A stretch of 64,000 nt of DNA from Excoecaria cochinchinensis (Eukaryota > Streptophyta > Magnoliopsida > Malpighiales > Euphorbiaceae), in contig CANTUQ010000031.1 in NCBI GenBank assembly GCA_947683425.1, positions 1,685,001 through 1,749,000 of the forward strand. The letters are read 5' to 3'. Below, piece by piece: positions 1-12,344 of this stretch (position 1 is its first letter; each line of letters opens with the position of its first letter). The notes under the pieces are model-generated. The model saw only the letters and a program-made list of their open reading frames with translations. It made no database searches and was not told the origin of the DNA. A program made the position numbers and the translations under genes.

Positions 1-1628
1 TAAACATATTCATTGTGGTCTCAGTTTTTAGTGTCATGATTTTAGTGCTTCTGTCAGTAAGTTTTTGTTCCTAAAGCAAAAGCATTAAAATTTAAAATAT
101 CTATTGCTCTCCCTGCCTCTTAGAGTATTAGCATGTAGGTGTATTATATGTATTATTTGCAATGCAAAAACTGGATTAGGTTTGTATATTATCTTCTGCC
201 ATAGTGCATATTCCTACTAGGGGAAACTAAAGTTGATTAGCCGGTTAGCTTCCTGGTTTTCAGCTGAAAGATTGTTTAAATTTTTCATATATCAGATTCA
301 ACTATTGAAGATATATATAGAAATTGGTATACGGCATAAATTGACAATGTGCCAATTGTTGGAGAACTTAATAGAGCTCAAGATCAGTTATGTGTCTGTG
401 GGCTCAAGATCAATTGTTCAATTTTGGTTGCAATGATTATTTTAGTACTTCTCTTTGCACGTTCAACAATTGCCTTGAAAAAAATATACTATGCACAAAT
501 TACCAGCTATAGCTTCAAGATAAGTTGTTCAATTTTTCTGATTTCCTGCTTCCTAAAATGTCTATATAGTAATATATAATATAATATATTCCTTATCATT
601 AAGAAAGATGACGAGATAAAGAGTCAAAATTCATAGCTATATTAATTAATATTTATTATTATATGTGTTAGTATCTAAATGACATCAGCTTTTTACATAG
701 AAATTCATTATTGACTTTTAAAGCACTTGCATTTGACATCAATTATTTTCTTAATATTGATTAGTATTTATTGATTTCTGATCACACATTATTTTCTTAA
801 GATTTCATAGTATTTATGTGATATTTCGAATTCGACTTTTATAAAAAAATAAAATTAATGTTAGAATAGCATTTTTGAATTAAATCAGTTAAAATTTATT
901 AACTTCTAAGTATCAATAGAGATAAGTTGCTGTGTTATTAGAAGTTTGTCAAGGATTAAAAGTTTGTTTTTAATGGCAATGACCCTATTTTTTTTCTTGG
1001 ACTAAATTTTTTTTAATTTGTGCTGCTGTCTCATTAGCTATTTGGTGGCTGTGATTGGACCTATATTTGCTGTTGTGAATTTATGAATTATGTGTTTCTG
1101 AAAAGAAAAATGAATTTTACAAGTCACGAAATTAGTTTTCCTAAAACCAATTACCTCAATTTTGGCATTGTAATTGTAAAACTCAGCATAGTTATAGATC
1201 AGTATAGCTGTTAGGTAAATCAATACTCATTATTAATATAAACACCAGTGACTCTGCCCTATTCTTCACGTTCCTGTTCTTTTCTTTCAACATTTTTCAT
1301 TTTGGTTTTCAATCTTCATCGACGGTCACCTGTCACCAATACTGAATCGATGTATCTGAGCCAACTCCGATCACCAGCAACCACTTTTAAGGTTAGTTAT
1401 AGTCCCTAATTGCTTCGAAATTATACAGTTTATTGTGAATTTCAATCTTTGTTTATGGTTAATTGATTGTGATTTCAATCATCTGATTTTGAAGGTTTTG
1501 TTATGTATGCTGTGCTAATTATTAGAAGAGTGGTTTATTTTCTCCATACATAATGCAAACTCGATACTAGGTAGCGATATGTAGAATATTATCTGTGCCT
1601 GAATTAATGTTTGAGGTTGTCTTATCAG

Positions 1629-2472
1629 GGTGTGGATTATCTAAAGTATGATAATTGTTTCAATCTGGGCATTAAACTAAAAGGGAGGTTTCCTGTTATT
1701 TTAGTTTCATTTAAGCTGTTAAAATCATTAAACACCTTAAACCTGAATCTTTATTTACTTATTTTTTCAATTAATTTTAGATACCCACTGATGCCTGATG
1801 CTCTAAATGCAACTGGGAGAACAATTTTTTATTCACTTTGTGAATGGTATGACACTCCATCTAATGGTGCAGGTGCCCTATTCATACTCTCTGATCAGAA
1901 GAATAAATTGGGTGCGTTTATTCTGGTTTTGGCAAGGGTGTCGATGACCCTGCCTTATGGGCAGGAAAAGTTGGAAATAGTTGGCATACAACAGAGACAT
2001 CAATGACACATGGGCAAGGTTAATAATATGGAATCTAATATATCCTTATTGTGAAATTTACCTCTTATGCTAAATTGGTTCAATATCTGGCTTAAAGGAT
2101 CATTTGCATCTTTAATTATATCTGAATGGTTTGAGAAATTACCCTTTATACACTATGGTCTTTGTTTATAAGCTTCTTTTTATATCTACCAATGTCTAAT
2201 TGCCTTCAAATTTTGTTCAACTATTCTTTCTTGAAGGCAAAGTTGGAATCGAATGGTAGGCTGATGTATTGTCACAGTTACAATTTATTTAAGATCATGT
2301 AAATGAATTATCAGTCACTCCAACTATGTGCATTAGAGAAGGAAATATAGATGATTTTTTCCTGAGTTGTTTCCACACTGAATGAGTATTGTTTCTTTAT
2401 TGTTAAGCATGATAACTATAGCTGATCTGAATGATAAATGGGCAAGCTATACAGGACCTGGTGGATGGAATG
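1629..2472 (+). pseudogene. alpha-galactosidase (GH27) fragment, four exon pieces with introns
   Basis: Family role: GH27 alpha-galactosidase removes terminal alpha-galactosyl residues from raffinose-type sugars and galactomannans. Seen: exon pieces at 1629-1687 (contains YLKYDNC, with the nucleophile Asp), 1781-1846 (DALNATGRTIFYSLCEW), 1937-2018 (DDPALWAGKVGNSW) and 2408-2472 (ADLNDKWASYTGPGGWN). GT/AG intron borders are retained, so this is a genomic copy and not a processed one. Upstream exons (signal peptide, N-terminal barrel strands) and downstream exons are missing. The join of the second and third pieces is out of frame by one base, and a second one-base loss lies in the third piece beside the codon region of the expected acid/base Asp. 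It cannot make an enzyme. It sits inside the CACTA block, so I read it as a captured fragment. Identification is by recognition of the family motifs. Confidence 0.8.
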
Positions 2473-2867
2473 GTAAGAGCTTGACCTTTCTATGCTTGTT
2501 GATATGAAAGTTCAGCTGTAGACTCAGAACTTCTTTTTTAATTTTCATATTAATTACCTGTCAAGTCTGCATCTTTTATTCATTCAACTTTGGGTTATAC
2601 GTTAAAAATGTGTAATTTTATCTTTTTCCATGCCAGGAACCATTGCATGGCATGAATTTTTTAATCAGTTATATGTAAATTTCTAAGAAAGCACTTATTT
2701 TTGTTTCTTTCTTTTGGTACCTCAAACAAGAAAATGGCACTTATTTAGTAATCCATGTCTAATACAGGAACTTCACATTTTCTTCAAGTTTGTGCAAGCA
2801 TAGCATCATAAATTTATATTCTGTTTGATATTTTATGCCCTTTGTAAAATTAATGAACTTCTCTTAG

Positions 2868-3109
2868 GTAGTCGTTGCTTTAGAGGATACAGCTGCTAAC
2901 GATGATGTGATACAAATTGTTGAGGTTTGGCTTCGCAATGCCTAGCCTGAGACTTTTGTGATATTTTTGATATTTACATATATATATATTTTCTAATGGC
3001 ACTTTCCTTCCTGTTAATGTAGGTCGTGGAGGAACATTATCGTGATCATCGACAACTTGCTTTACTGGAAAAATATCATGAATCCCAAAAGTATCTCGTG
3101 CTTTTATTT
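2868..3109 (+). pseudogene. DEAD-box RNA helicase (RH5/DBP3-like) fragment, two exons
   Basis: Two short exon-like pieces bounded by AG and GT. The first, 2868-2924, reads VALEDTAANDDVIQIVE. The second, 3023-3109, includes LALLEKYHESQK followed by a hydrophobic VLLF-like strand. This matches the linker and the start of the second RecA domain of plant RH5-type nucleolar DEAD-box helicases, where the family reads roughly AANHDVMQIVE then LIALLEKYHKSQK. Those proteins act in ribosome biogenesis. Only about 45 codons remain: no DEAD, Q or SAT motif and no HRIGRTGR region. Same strand as the alpha-galactosidase fragment 400 bp upstream, but from an unrelated gene, which supports serial capture by the transposon. 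The piece is too short to be functional. The family assignment rests on my memory of the motif, not on a search. Confidence 0.6.
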
Positions 3110-3969
3110 GTATGCATTTGTGTGTCTGTATTCTTATTCTTGATTTGGTTTGCATGAGCTGTCCTATCAAATAGGATAGGATTACATAAAAAGCTAAACC
3201 TTATCTTTTTCTTAACTTAGCTTGTTCCTAAAAATCTTACATTACTTTGCCTCTATTTTTCCTGATATAATGGTGGGTTCTTTAATCTGTTTATTTGTAT
3301 ATGACTTTATTGCTTAATTTAGTTATATCTTCATGAGTGTCTATTGATGTGAGCACTGCAATTAACTGCCAATATAATGTGTTGTTTAAAGAATGCATAT
3401 ATCCTTGTCCATTCCATTTTTTCAGTTTTTGATATAAACATATGGAAAGATGAGATCCAAGTATTTAAAGATGAGAATAACCTAATCACATATCTTTCAC
3501 GATACACAAAATAAGACTATAACAAAATTTTTGTTGTGTTTCTCATCTACCGGCTACCAGATATTTATTTCAGCTTGAAACAAATTTATGTGATGCAAGG
3601 CTGGCTATTTTGATGTATGCTATTGTATTTTTGAAGTAGCTAACTCACTCTCTGTCTCTCTCTCTTTCTATTATTGATATTTTTGTTTGTGGTCGTGAAT
3701 ATTAATTTTAGCTTTTGTTATACATTTTGCAGGTCTTTAAAATTTTGGACAGTAAAGTTAGGAGGTTTATTTTTCACATTTTTCACAAAAATTGTTTGAA
3801 TATAAATTAGTACAGAGAGGAGTTATTTTCTTGAACTTGTTATTGATAGTTTTTTTACTTTGTAAATATGACTATACTTCGTAATTTTTCTTTTTCAATA
3901 TATGAAAAGAGTTTATTATATTTTTATATAAAATATATGTTAATGATATGTACTGTACATGTAATATTA

Positions 3970-4440
3970 TAAAATGGTAAAAAGTATCTTCAAAAATAAA
4001 AAATTCCTTCGTTGAAAATTAATAAAATTAGCAAATGAAAAATTCGATCGGTAAAATAGTATTTTTAACGACAGGAAAGGTTGAAAAGTGAATATAATAA
4101 ATGAAAGAAAAATTCGGTCGCTACAAAGTATCTTTAACGACCGAAAATCCTTTCGTTGAAAGTGAATATAATTAACGAAGGGAAAATTTGGTCGCTAAAA
4201 GGTATCTTTAACGACCAAAAATCCTTTCGTTGAAAGTGAATATAATTAACAAAGGGAAAATTCGGTCGCTAAAAGGTATCTTTAACGACCAAAAATCCCT
4301 TTGTTGAAAGTGAATATAATTAGCAAAGGGAAAATCCAGTTGTCAAAATATATTTTTAACGACCAGAAATCCCTTCGTTAAAAGTGAATATAATTAGCGA
4401 AGGGAAAATTCGATCGCTAAAAATCACTATTCAACAATCA
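3970..4440. repeat. 74-bp subterminal tandem repeat of the CACTA element
   Basis: The GGTCGCTA-type core recurs with starts near 4043, 4113, 4187, 4261, 4335 and 4409; the last four steps are exactly 74 bp. Each unit pairs a TTCGGTCGCTAAA motif with TTTAACGACC and a CTTCGTTGAAAGTGAATATAA spacer. In CACTA elements subterminal repeats of this kind are the binding sites of the TNPA-like protein, so this is the probable cis-acting transposition region. Confidence 0.8.
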
Positions 4441-4615
4441 GAAACATTTCAGTCGTTAAAGACATTAACGACCGGATTCAATATCCGGTCATCTATACCT
4501 TTAACGAAGGGGCTTTTACCAACCGAATTTTTCGGTTGTTAAAGGTTTTGAATGACCGGATTTTAACTTTTAACGATCTGATTTCCCTTCGTTAAAGAGT
4601 ATTTTTCTTGTAGTG
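4441..4615. repeat. CACTA right terminus with inverted GGTCGTTAAA motifs
   Basis: Alternating TTAACGACC and GGTCGTTAAA motifs lead to the terminal TTTTTCTTGTAGTG at 4602-4615. The motifs can fold on each other. The boundary is confirmed by the jump into LTR sequence also found at 12418. Confidence 0.75.
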
Positions 4616-4954
4616 GACGACGGTCAGGGCATTACCGGTCCAAACATGTAAAACTTATAAACTTTTAAGCTGAAATCCGAGTTATAAAATTTCTTACATT
4701 TCAAGAACACATTTTTAATTTACTATAAATTCATTACACCAACACATTACAAAATATACTTCTTTAGAATTTACTATAGATAGATCAATTACATTACCAA
4801 AATTGCTTTTACAAAACTTATAATTCAAAATTACAAATCTTGCATACATTCTTAAGACTATACAAATCCTACCCTAAAATCTCTTCATAACCTTGCATTG
4901 GCCTGGACTCCTATGGAAAGACTCTCGAAAGATCTGATCAATTGTAAAGAAAAT

Positions 4955-4976
4955 CCGTGCTAAGCATAAAGCTTAG
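4955..4976 (-). promoter_or_regulatory. decayed double-hairpin element, A 3' LTR
   Basis: CTAAGCATAAAGCTTAG with a shortened stem, preceded by CCGTG; the CACGG partner is lost here. Same LTR position as the intact copies elsewhere. Confidence 0.5.
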
Positions 4977-6247
4977 TGGGAAATATATAAATAGGGACAA
5001 CCATTAAGAATGGTCGTCAAAAAGTTCATAGAAAAGCATTGTCAAAACCCAAAAAGGGCCTGGTCGGAATCTGCATGGTAAGTCAAAATATTTAGGGTAT
5101 TTCAGTAAATTGAGTAAGAGAAAAAAATTTTGATATTAAAGGACTTATATGTTAAGAATTAATTAATTAAGTGAAGAGGAGGAATTATTAAGTGTGCTTG
5201 TAGTGTATGGTGTTAGGATGTAAGTGGGTTAAGGGATTTTATTGTGTGGTCTATGTGTGTGTGGTGCCTTAGATGTAAGTGGCTTTTAAGGAATTATATG
5301 GTGTGAGTCAAGTTTGGTGTCTTGGAGATATTTATGTAAGGGATGCTTGTGTGTGTTTTGTGTATGGTGCCAAGAGTGGATAAGTCAAATATTTGATGAT
5401 GGAACCATTAGGAGAGTGACACTTGGCTTTGGGTTGGTGAACATTAAATGAAAAGGAAGAGAGATGTAGGGAGGGCTGATTTGGATGAAGCTTCCCGTGG
5501 AAGCTGCCCCTTCCCCTTGTTTTCCCATTTTTCTCGTCCCTTTCTCTCTCTCTTGCTTTCCTTTCCTGCTCTCATCCCTTCTCTCTTGTGTTCTCCTTGA
5601 GCTTTAGGTTGGAATTATGAGATTTTTAGCTGGGTTTTGAAGGTAAGTGCTTCAGTTTGAGTTGGGGTTCTTCATCCTTTTCTTGTTCTTTGAATTCTGG
5701 TTTTAAAGTGTGAGTTTATGGTTTGACTTAAGTGTGTTGTGGCTGGGTTTTTGTGCAAGAATCGAAAGAGAGAAGAAAGAGCAAAGGCAAGGATAAAGTG
5801 GTGTCTTGAAGGGTTGAAGATTTAAGCTTCAGTTTCAGGTTTGGGAGCTTTAATTTGAACGTATTTGGGAGTGTTTTCCCCTATTTCTTTTTGGATCAGA
5901 TGTATTTTGTAGTTGCATGTTATTAGTGTTCTTGAGTGTTAATTTATATGTGAATGTATGTGTGTGATTTATTGGAGTGCTGATCTAGCATGATTTTAAT
6001 TTTGGTGATTTGTAGGTTGTTGTAGTGAAGTAATTATATTATGATAAAGTATGCTTTGTGTGTATTCTTGATGATTGATTGTGAATTCTTGTGCAAATTA
6101 AAGTGAATTGAGTGTATATTGATGCTTAACATGACTTGGGTTGCATTCGACTCATGAGGTAAGTGTTTTTGCATGATTGAATGAGTGGTTTTGAAAGTTG
6201 AATTGTGAATAGTGCGGGAAAGTGTAGATTTGGACAATTCTGGGTTC

Positions 6248-6540
6248 TGTCGCGAGCGCGACATAATGCGGAATGGTCCCTTTTTGTTAAGGAGCCCTCT
6301 GTCGCGAGCGCGACAGAGAGCTTGGTGGCGGAATCCTCCGCGTGAGCATGCCGCCGAGCGTGCGCGCGAGGAGGGAGAAACTGATCTCTGTCGCAACCGC
6401 GACGCTGTTGCAAGCGCGACAGAGCTCGATTTTATTTGAATGCCTTGCGTGCTTCGTCGCTAGCATGCCTTCTGGTGCGAGCTCGCGAGGAGGTACCCCG
6501 TGCTCTGTCGCGAGCATGACACCATTGCGATCGCGATAAA
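6248..6540. repeat. palindrome array, TGTCGCGAGCGCGACA type (LTR B)
   Basis: Several imperfect copies of TGTCGCGAGCGCGACA and related CpG-rich palindromes, in a GC-rich island inside an AT-rich LTR. The open reading frames crossing it on both strands are by-products of the GC-rich repeat. Confidence 0.85.
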
Positions 6541-7218
6541 AGCCTTCCTGCCTGCCCTGTTTTCTGAATGTGATTCTTTTGTTCCACTTTGCACGATTTC
6601 TCACTATTGCATGGTACATGATTGAGTTTATGTCTTGTTGACCTTCTTATACTCGTGTCGTAGTAGTGAATTAATGTGATATTGGGATTTTGATCCGAGA
6701 TTTGTGCAGTAAGTGTTGTGATTGATGAGTGAGTTGTTGAGCCTGAAGTGTCAAGGTAGTGGATAGTTAAGCTTGCTTAAGAAGGGTTTGTGAGTGCAGC
6801 TGCCCGTGTCCGCCCCGTTTGGGCGAAGCGGTCGACCTCTGAGATGGTCAACCTTCGTGTAGTGACAAAATGTTTTGAGACTCCGGTCTCCCACGCTACC
6901 TTTGGGTATGAAAACTGTTTTTGAGGCTTCGGTCTCCCGTGCCATGTTCCCGTATCCTCCACCATTGAAATTCAGGCTATTGTGTGAAGTGTTTGGTATT
7001 GGTTAGTGAAGTGTTTTGATTATTGCATGATCTTGATTATGGTAATTGCTTCGTGCTTTCTGTTTTCAATTCTGATTTCATATAGTGACTCTTGATCTGT
7101 ACATATATTTATGTCCTCTGATTTTTAGTGGTTTCTGTATTGTTGATTCATGTTTGCATTTAAGTATTAGTGCATGATATTATTGTATAGTGTTCTGTTG
7201 TGTTTTGTTCCTCTCTAA

Positions 7219-7254
7219 TAAGCGTTATCGCTTAGCACAGGATCTTGTCCCGTG
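7219..7254 (+). promoter_or_regulatory. double-hairpin element in LTR B
   Basis: TAAGCG-TTAT-CGCTTA stem-loop directly followed by a second stem (CACAGG...CCCGTG, weak) and AGGTG. Related pairs occur in other LTR families of the window. Confidence 0.6.
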
Positions 7255-10200
7255 TAGGTGACAGGATTTTGGGATCTTGCTCGTGTCGCGCATCTGCAGG
7301 TCGGCCACATAGGAGTAGAGTCTTTATTTTTGTTATCTCATCCTGTAATTCTTTTTGTATATGTATTATTTTTAGTAAAGGATTTGAGATGTAATCTTTT
7401 GGATTTTTGTATATAAGGAATTTTAACTATGTTATATATATAGTTTCCGTTATTCTTGTTAGTGAATGCTTCCGCTCAGTGCATGTATGTATGAATGTTG
7501 TATATATGGATATCTTGATTTTGATATATGGTTTTCTGTTACTTTTGTTAGTGAATGCTTTCGTTCAGTGTATGTATGTATGTATGTTGTGAGTGAGCGT
7601 CGGGTAGCACGCCCGCCGGCACCCTTCCAACGGGGGCGGCGGGTGGGGTTGTTGCAGAAGCATAATATAGAAAATATAATCATATCGATTATACAAATTA
7701 GATGCTTCCAAGGAGGTCATCAAACATAAACACTTACTTCGCATAACGACATTAACAAATCGCTTATACATTAATACACTATTCTACATCTTATACATGT
7801 CACTCTGTTCACTTACTCACATTCATTCGGGTTTCCAAAATTCATCACACACATCTTACTTAACAGATGCCTTAACATATAATTTATCCAATCAACGAGG
7901 CATTTAGATTGTAGTGACAAAATACATACTTTCATACAAGTCCTCACATATATTGATCAATTCATAACTTATTGTTCAATTCACATACTCTTGTTCATTT
8001 AATGCCGGCAAGGTCAAGGGGGTGGATAACGAGTAACACATAGATACAAGACAGAAGGATCACGAGGATTCGATATAGAAGGATCATGAGGATTCGATCG
8101 GGGTCCAGAATACAGAAGCTGCAGCAAATCAAACTCTATAGGCATGCCTATCAATCCACGACTCAACTATTGAAGGCTACATTATTTGTCTAATTTATTG
8201 TTTAATTATCCGCATAATATAGCATGGTAATTTCAATAAGTAATGTCATATCATTTAATAACTCACTTACTCATGTAGTATAACATGTTGTAGTTCCCTC
8301 ATACATTAAATCACGTATAATTCATAAGTGAAAAACCATGCAAAGTATTTTAAATAAGTAAACATTCATAGTACAAAGGAGGGTCGCGCTCACGACAGAG
8401 TACTACCCAACTGAGCTCAGTAGCCGAGCACTCTATCGCGCTCTCGACAGTGAGCTCTTGCTGCTATAGCTCAGCAACCCAATACTCGGCCACTTCCTTA
8501 TAGCCTTCACAGACAAGACTTTTCCAAATTCATGCTTTAAAATCAAGAACCCAACATCAACATCTCAGACAATTCAATTTATTAGGAATTATTCATTATT
8601 TAGACAGCCATATAAATACCATTTGAGATACAAAAGATTAATTTCATTTGCAGTTTATGACACGCCTAAAACAATCATTTACTTCAAACTTAATATCATA
8701 TACAAATTTTAAACTATAAATAAGCCTACACGAGACTTAAATCATTAATAACTCAATAATGTTTATAAATCTTCTCATACATACCACATCTATTTCTAAC
8801 AAGCACCAAGGCATTAACCGAGTTCCGCTGACACAATATCCTTCATGTCCGAATAAATTTCTATGCTTTGGTTCAGACTTGGAAGGATATTCCAAGCTTC
8901 CTACGTGTCCCAAAGGATTGGAAATCAGAACCCCATATTTCTACTGGTTCAAAATGCAAATCATAGAATTTCACTTCAAATCTCCTAACATAATATAAAT
9001 CAGGTCAATATTGAATGTATTCGAAAGTGTTTGACTTGTTAAACCTTTAAGTACCTTAGTCATTGATCTTATTTATAACCTTAGTCTTTTGTATTCCTAA
9101 GTGATAACCATTTATTTACTCTTTTACAAGCTCTAAACATGTGATGAATATGTCTTAAAAGTTCCGAAGAAGTTCGGGTGCATTTCTGGAAGAAAAACAC
9201 TCAAAATATGCAAACAGGGGATGGTCACCGTGGCAACCTCCTTGTTGTGACCATGAGGTCCAAAAATATTCAATTCTGTCTTGTCTCGGCATTGGTCATG
9301 GTGGCAACCATTTGGTTGTGACCGTGACATACAAAAAATAGCAAAATAGAAGCAAAAACTGAGGATTGCTTTCCACTTCAAACTTCAACCGTCTAAACCG
9401 ACCTGTAAACCTCATTTTTAGGCTAAACGTCTTCTTGAAAAATGATCCTTAGGATGTTATCTTTCAAATAGAACATATTTCAAGTCATGTGGACACCTAT
9501 ATCATCAGATATGACCAAAATAACCTATACTGCTCTCTTGAACCCGGCCAAAGAAGATACCTCTTATTCTAGACCATTTTTTGTACACTTAAGTATAAAA
9601 TTAGCTCAATCCTATTTCTGAGACAGTTGTAGTAGTATATCTTAGCTTTCCAACGGAACTAAAGTCATACCAGTTAGCATTCTAAAACTCCAGATACATC
9701 CTAATAACCGAAGAGAGGTCAGGTGTGTTCTAACACAATTTTCACCAAAAATCCTATTCACATGGACAATTTAACAATTTACACCAACACTCACTACCAT
9801 CATCATAAATTATCATCAACACATTCAAGTAAATTATATGACATGAATATACTCAAACACATACATAAATAAAGAGTTTCCAAACCTCTTGTCCTTTGCT
9901 CCCTAATAGCTCAAATGACTGCACCACCCCTTTGCTTTCTTACTCCTTCTTTAGCTTCTCTTGTTTCCTCCAAAAAAAAAAAACCAAAATTCAGAGTTCC
10001 ACTTAAAGTTACACATACCTCTGCTCATGTTTAAGGAGAAGAGGATAGGAAGAGGGAAAAGAATCAACCACTTACCTTTCCTAAGCAAAACTTCCATCCA
10101 ATTACTTGAAACTTGGAAAATCTATCTTGGACTTGAATCAAAAGGAATTGGTGTCTTTAAGGAGGAGAAGAGGTTCCCTCTCTCTTTTTCCCCTCACTTA

Positions 10201-10720
10201 CCGGGCCAAGAATGGCATAAAAGCAGTCAAAAGGGTTTAATTAAGGCTATTAATGCAATCCTATCTCAATTGCCACATGTCATAATTTTATTGGTTCAAT
10301 AAAGATTTTTATGCCAAACTTGTCTTTTAATCCCTTGTCTTACTTCCTTTCCCTCAATTGGCATTCAACTTTTCTATTTCATACATTGGCCTACATAATT
10401 AACTAAGTCATTCAATTTAATCCATAATTATAAAATGACCAAAATACCCTTACCCTTTACAAATAAAATCGGTCACATCCTTTGTTACAATTAATCACAT
10501 TCATCATCCAATTACACATTTTAATCACAAAAAATAATTCTTGTCATGTTATTTAAGGCACGATGATATAATTGTCCAATTTACCGAAACTTGCCGAAAC
10601 TTTCGAATTAATGACGGCTATGTCCTTTTTAACACTTCTGTCCCTATCTCAAACACATTCGATTTTCGTTACACCCTAAACTTGTCTTAATCCATCTAGG
10701 GTGTATTTCGGGGTGTTACA

Positions 10721-10740
10721 AATCTCTCCTACTTAAAAGA
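10721..10740 (-). other. polypurine tract of element A
   Basis: Minus strand reads TCTTTTAAGTAGGAGAGATT immediately before the 3' LTR start TGTAACACC. This is the usual plus-strand primer position. Confidence 0.75.
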
Positions 10741-12344
10741 ATTTTGTCCACGAAATTCACTTATATCTGATTTTCTGAATATCGAACTCTTTATCGCTAA
10801 CATTCACACACACTTACATTATACTATCTTATAACATTTACACTTTGTTTCTCACATAACCCATCTTATTGCTTCCTGTCATATAGCATAATTTATAAAG
10901 CTTTTCATTGTTTACTTGAACTTCTAATTTTTCTTTTCAATTGCTATTATCTAGAAACAATATGAACTTGCTTGGGAAATCATCGACGTTGCTATCCAAA
11001 TAGCAAGCTGTCTCACTAATATCAGTATCAACTATCATTGTCACAATATGCCACCTTGCATAGTCATCATACAGTGCAAATCATTCTTACTAGTATCATT
11101 ACATATATCAGAAAATCCTTTTTTTCAAAATAAGCATCTCCAAAATTTTGAGTTACGGATCGTTTGCATTCTATCACTATCATGTCCCAAATGTCATTCT
11201 CAATCCACCCTATCAAATCATATATGTATATATATATATAACTCTTTTCATCGAATTATTTCTTATCCTATTTCAATACAATCATGACATATACATATTC
11301 CAAATATCCAATTCATCATATATCTTTACATATACCTTTATCCTATTATTATCACGTCAATCTTTTCACTTAACTCCTTCCTTATAAAACTTCTTATCTT
11401 TTAAATACATAATTGTTCACATATTCACTAAACTCTTCTCTTGATCAAAATGACTATAACATTTCCCTCCTAGATTACCAGTATCACTAGTCTCAATTTG
11501 TCTATCAGTTCTGAAACATCACATATATCTTTCAGTACTTATTATTTAATCATCTTGTACAAAAGTTCATAGTTTTATTCACTCTTATAAGCAAGTTGAA
11601 ATCTATAGCCAAATAGTCAATCGAATCAAATACAATTCAATTCCTTTCCAAAATATGTTGAAATCTTATCACATTCTATACTTTAATTCATTAACAAAGA
11701 AGGGTCAAACCAACCAATTCTATAGACACAAATTTCTTACTCATATTTATACATATTTAGTGATCCTTCACATTTTTTTATTTTATCAATTTCTAGTTTG
11801 AATAACTAATTCCTTGTTATACTTACTCAACTTTGTTACACTCAATGTACATTCTGTCAGCTTCCTGTCACTTGAGGCAAATGCACATGTCTAATGTTTA
11901 TTAAGAAGGAACAACAGAGGTAAACGTAATGGATGCTGAATGATGCAATGTATTAATGCAGTTCAGATAATGGCAATGCAAGTTGCCCAACCCCCATTAT
12001 GTATCACATTCAAATAATTGCTCTCATCAGCAAAGTAGCTGACAGATGTATAGAGTGTCACAATCCTCGATATACTTCCAATTGTCAAAAATCCATCACT
12101 ATCTAATCCTTTATCTCCAACTAGAATCTCTACAACTACATCCAATACCTTAATAGCAGGAAATAGATTCACAATAGACTGATCACAACTTATCACATAT
12201 CACACTTAACTTTCTCATTGCTGATATCATCAACATCTATTCATTCCTACTACAATACTTATACAAAATTAAGACCTCTGCATTGGCCAATGCAAAAACT
12301 ATACAAACTAAACTCTAAACTCTAGTCATCCAGAACCGACTAAA

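Larger units (their letters stand above)
1..4615. mobile_element. CACTA (En/Spm) DNA transposon, right part, carrying captured gene fragments
   Basis: Seen: the block ends at 4615 with TTTTTCTTGTAGTG, the reverse complement of the CACTACAAGAAAA terminus typical of plant CACTA elements, preceded by subterminal repeats rich in TTAACGACC and its complement. At 4616 the sequence resumes in the middle of an LTR whose intact relative (12366 onward) shows that about 50 bp of LTR should lie on the other flank. That piece is not in the window, so I infer that everything from 1 to 4615 lies inside the transposon and that its left end is off-window. No transposase (TNPA/TNPD) is visible; the element looks non-autonomous. 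A 3-bp target duplication (perhaps GAC) cannot be confirmed without the left end. Stretches 1-1628 and 3110-3960 are AT-rich and I recognise nothing else in them. Confidence 0.7.
5040..7657 (+). mobile_element. solo LTR B inserted in the A LTR
   Basis: Starts TGTCAAAACCC and ends GGTTGTTGCAG, preceded by the CTTCCAACGGGGG motif that most LTRs here share. It is flanked by the direct repeat AAGCAT (5034-5039 and 7658-7663). The empty site is preserved in the other A LTR at about 12850, so the insertion is certain. The last base of the LTR is uncertain by one (5-bp or 6-bp duplication). It is about 2.6 kb, forward, with no internal region: product of LTR-LTR recombination. Order of parts: pyrimidine tract 5520-5590, AG|GTAAGT at 5641-5648, purine-rich stretch 5760-5845, palindrome array 6248-6540, TTAAGCTTGCTTAAG near 6766, double hairpin 7219-7254. 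Confidence 0.93.
4616..10720 (-). mobile_element. 3' LTR of element A (minus strand), split by solo LTR B and cut by the CACTA
   Basis: Aligns along its length with the second A LTR at 12366-32917 (examples: 4616 with 12418, 7658 with 12850, 8140 with 13345, 9930 with 30030), with a few percent divergence by eye. It ends at 10720 in GGTGTTACA, which on the minus strand is the LTR start TGTAACACC. Net length without B is about 3.5 kb. It carries CpG-rich palindromes (8381-8460), a second type with CACGGTCAC-like arms (9215-9330), a TAGGCATGCCTA palindrome near 8140, a decayed hairpin at 4955-4976 and a minus-strand splice-donor-like GTAAGT near 10075. ORFs inside are not conserved between the copies and look spurious. 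Confidence 0.85.

Noticed and set aside
1611..2006. 131-codon ORF as an intact small protein
   Set aside because: It reads through an intron (1688-1780) and into the next; only the exon pieces match alpha-galactosidase.
2880..3170. 96-codon minus-strand ORF
   Set aside because: It is the antisense shadow of the helicase fragment, which has a recognisable family motif on the plus strand.
6034..6619. Overlapping ORFs on both strands, Arg/Ser-rich products
   Set aside because: They run through the GC-rich palindrome array of LTR B; the same kind of frames appear in every array (18820-19177, 26220-26618, 49470-49755). By-products of low stop-codon density.
11963..12196. 77-codon minus-strand ORF in the core of element A as a gag remnant
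   Set aside because: No capsid or zinc-knuckle residues; length expected by chance in AT-rich DNA with this composition.
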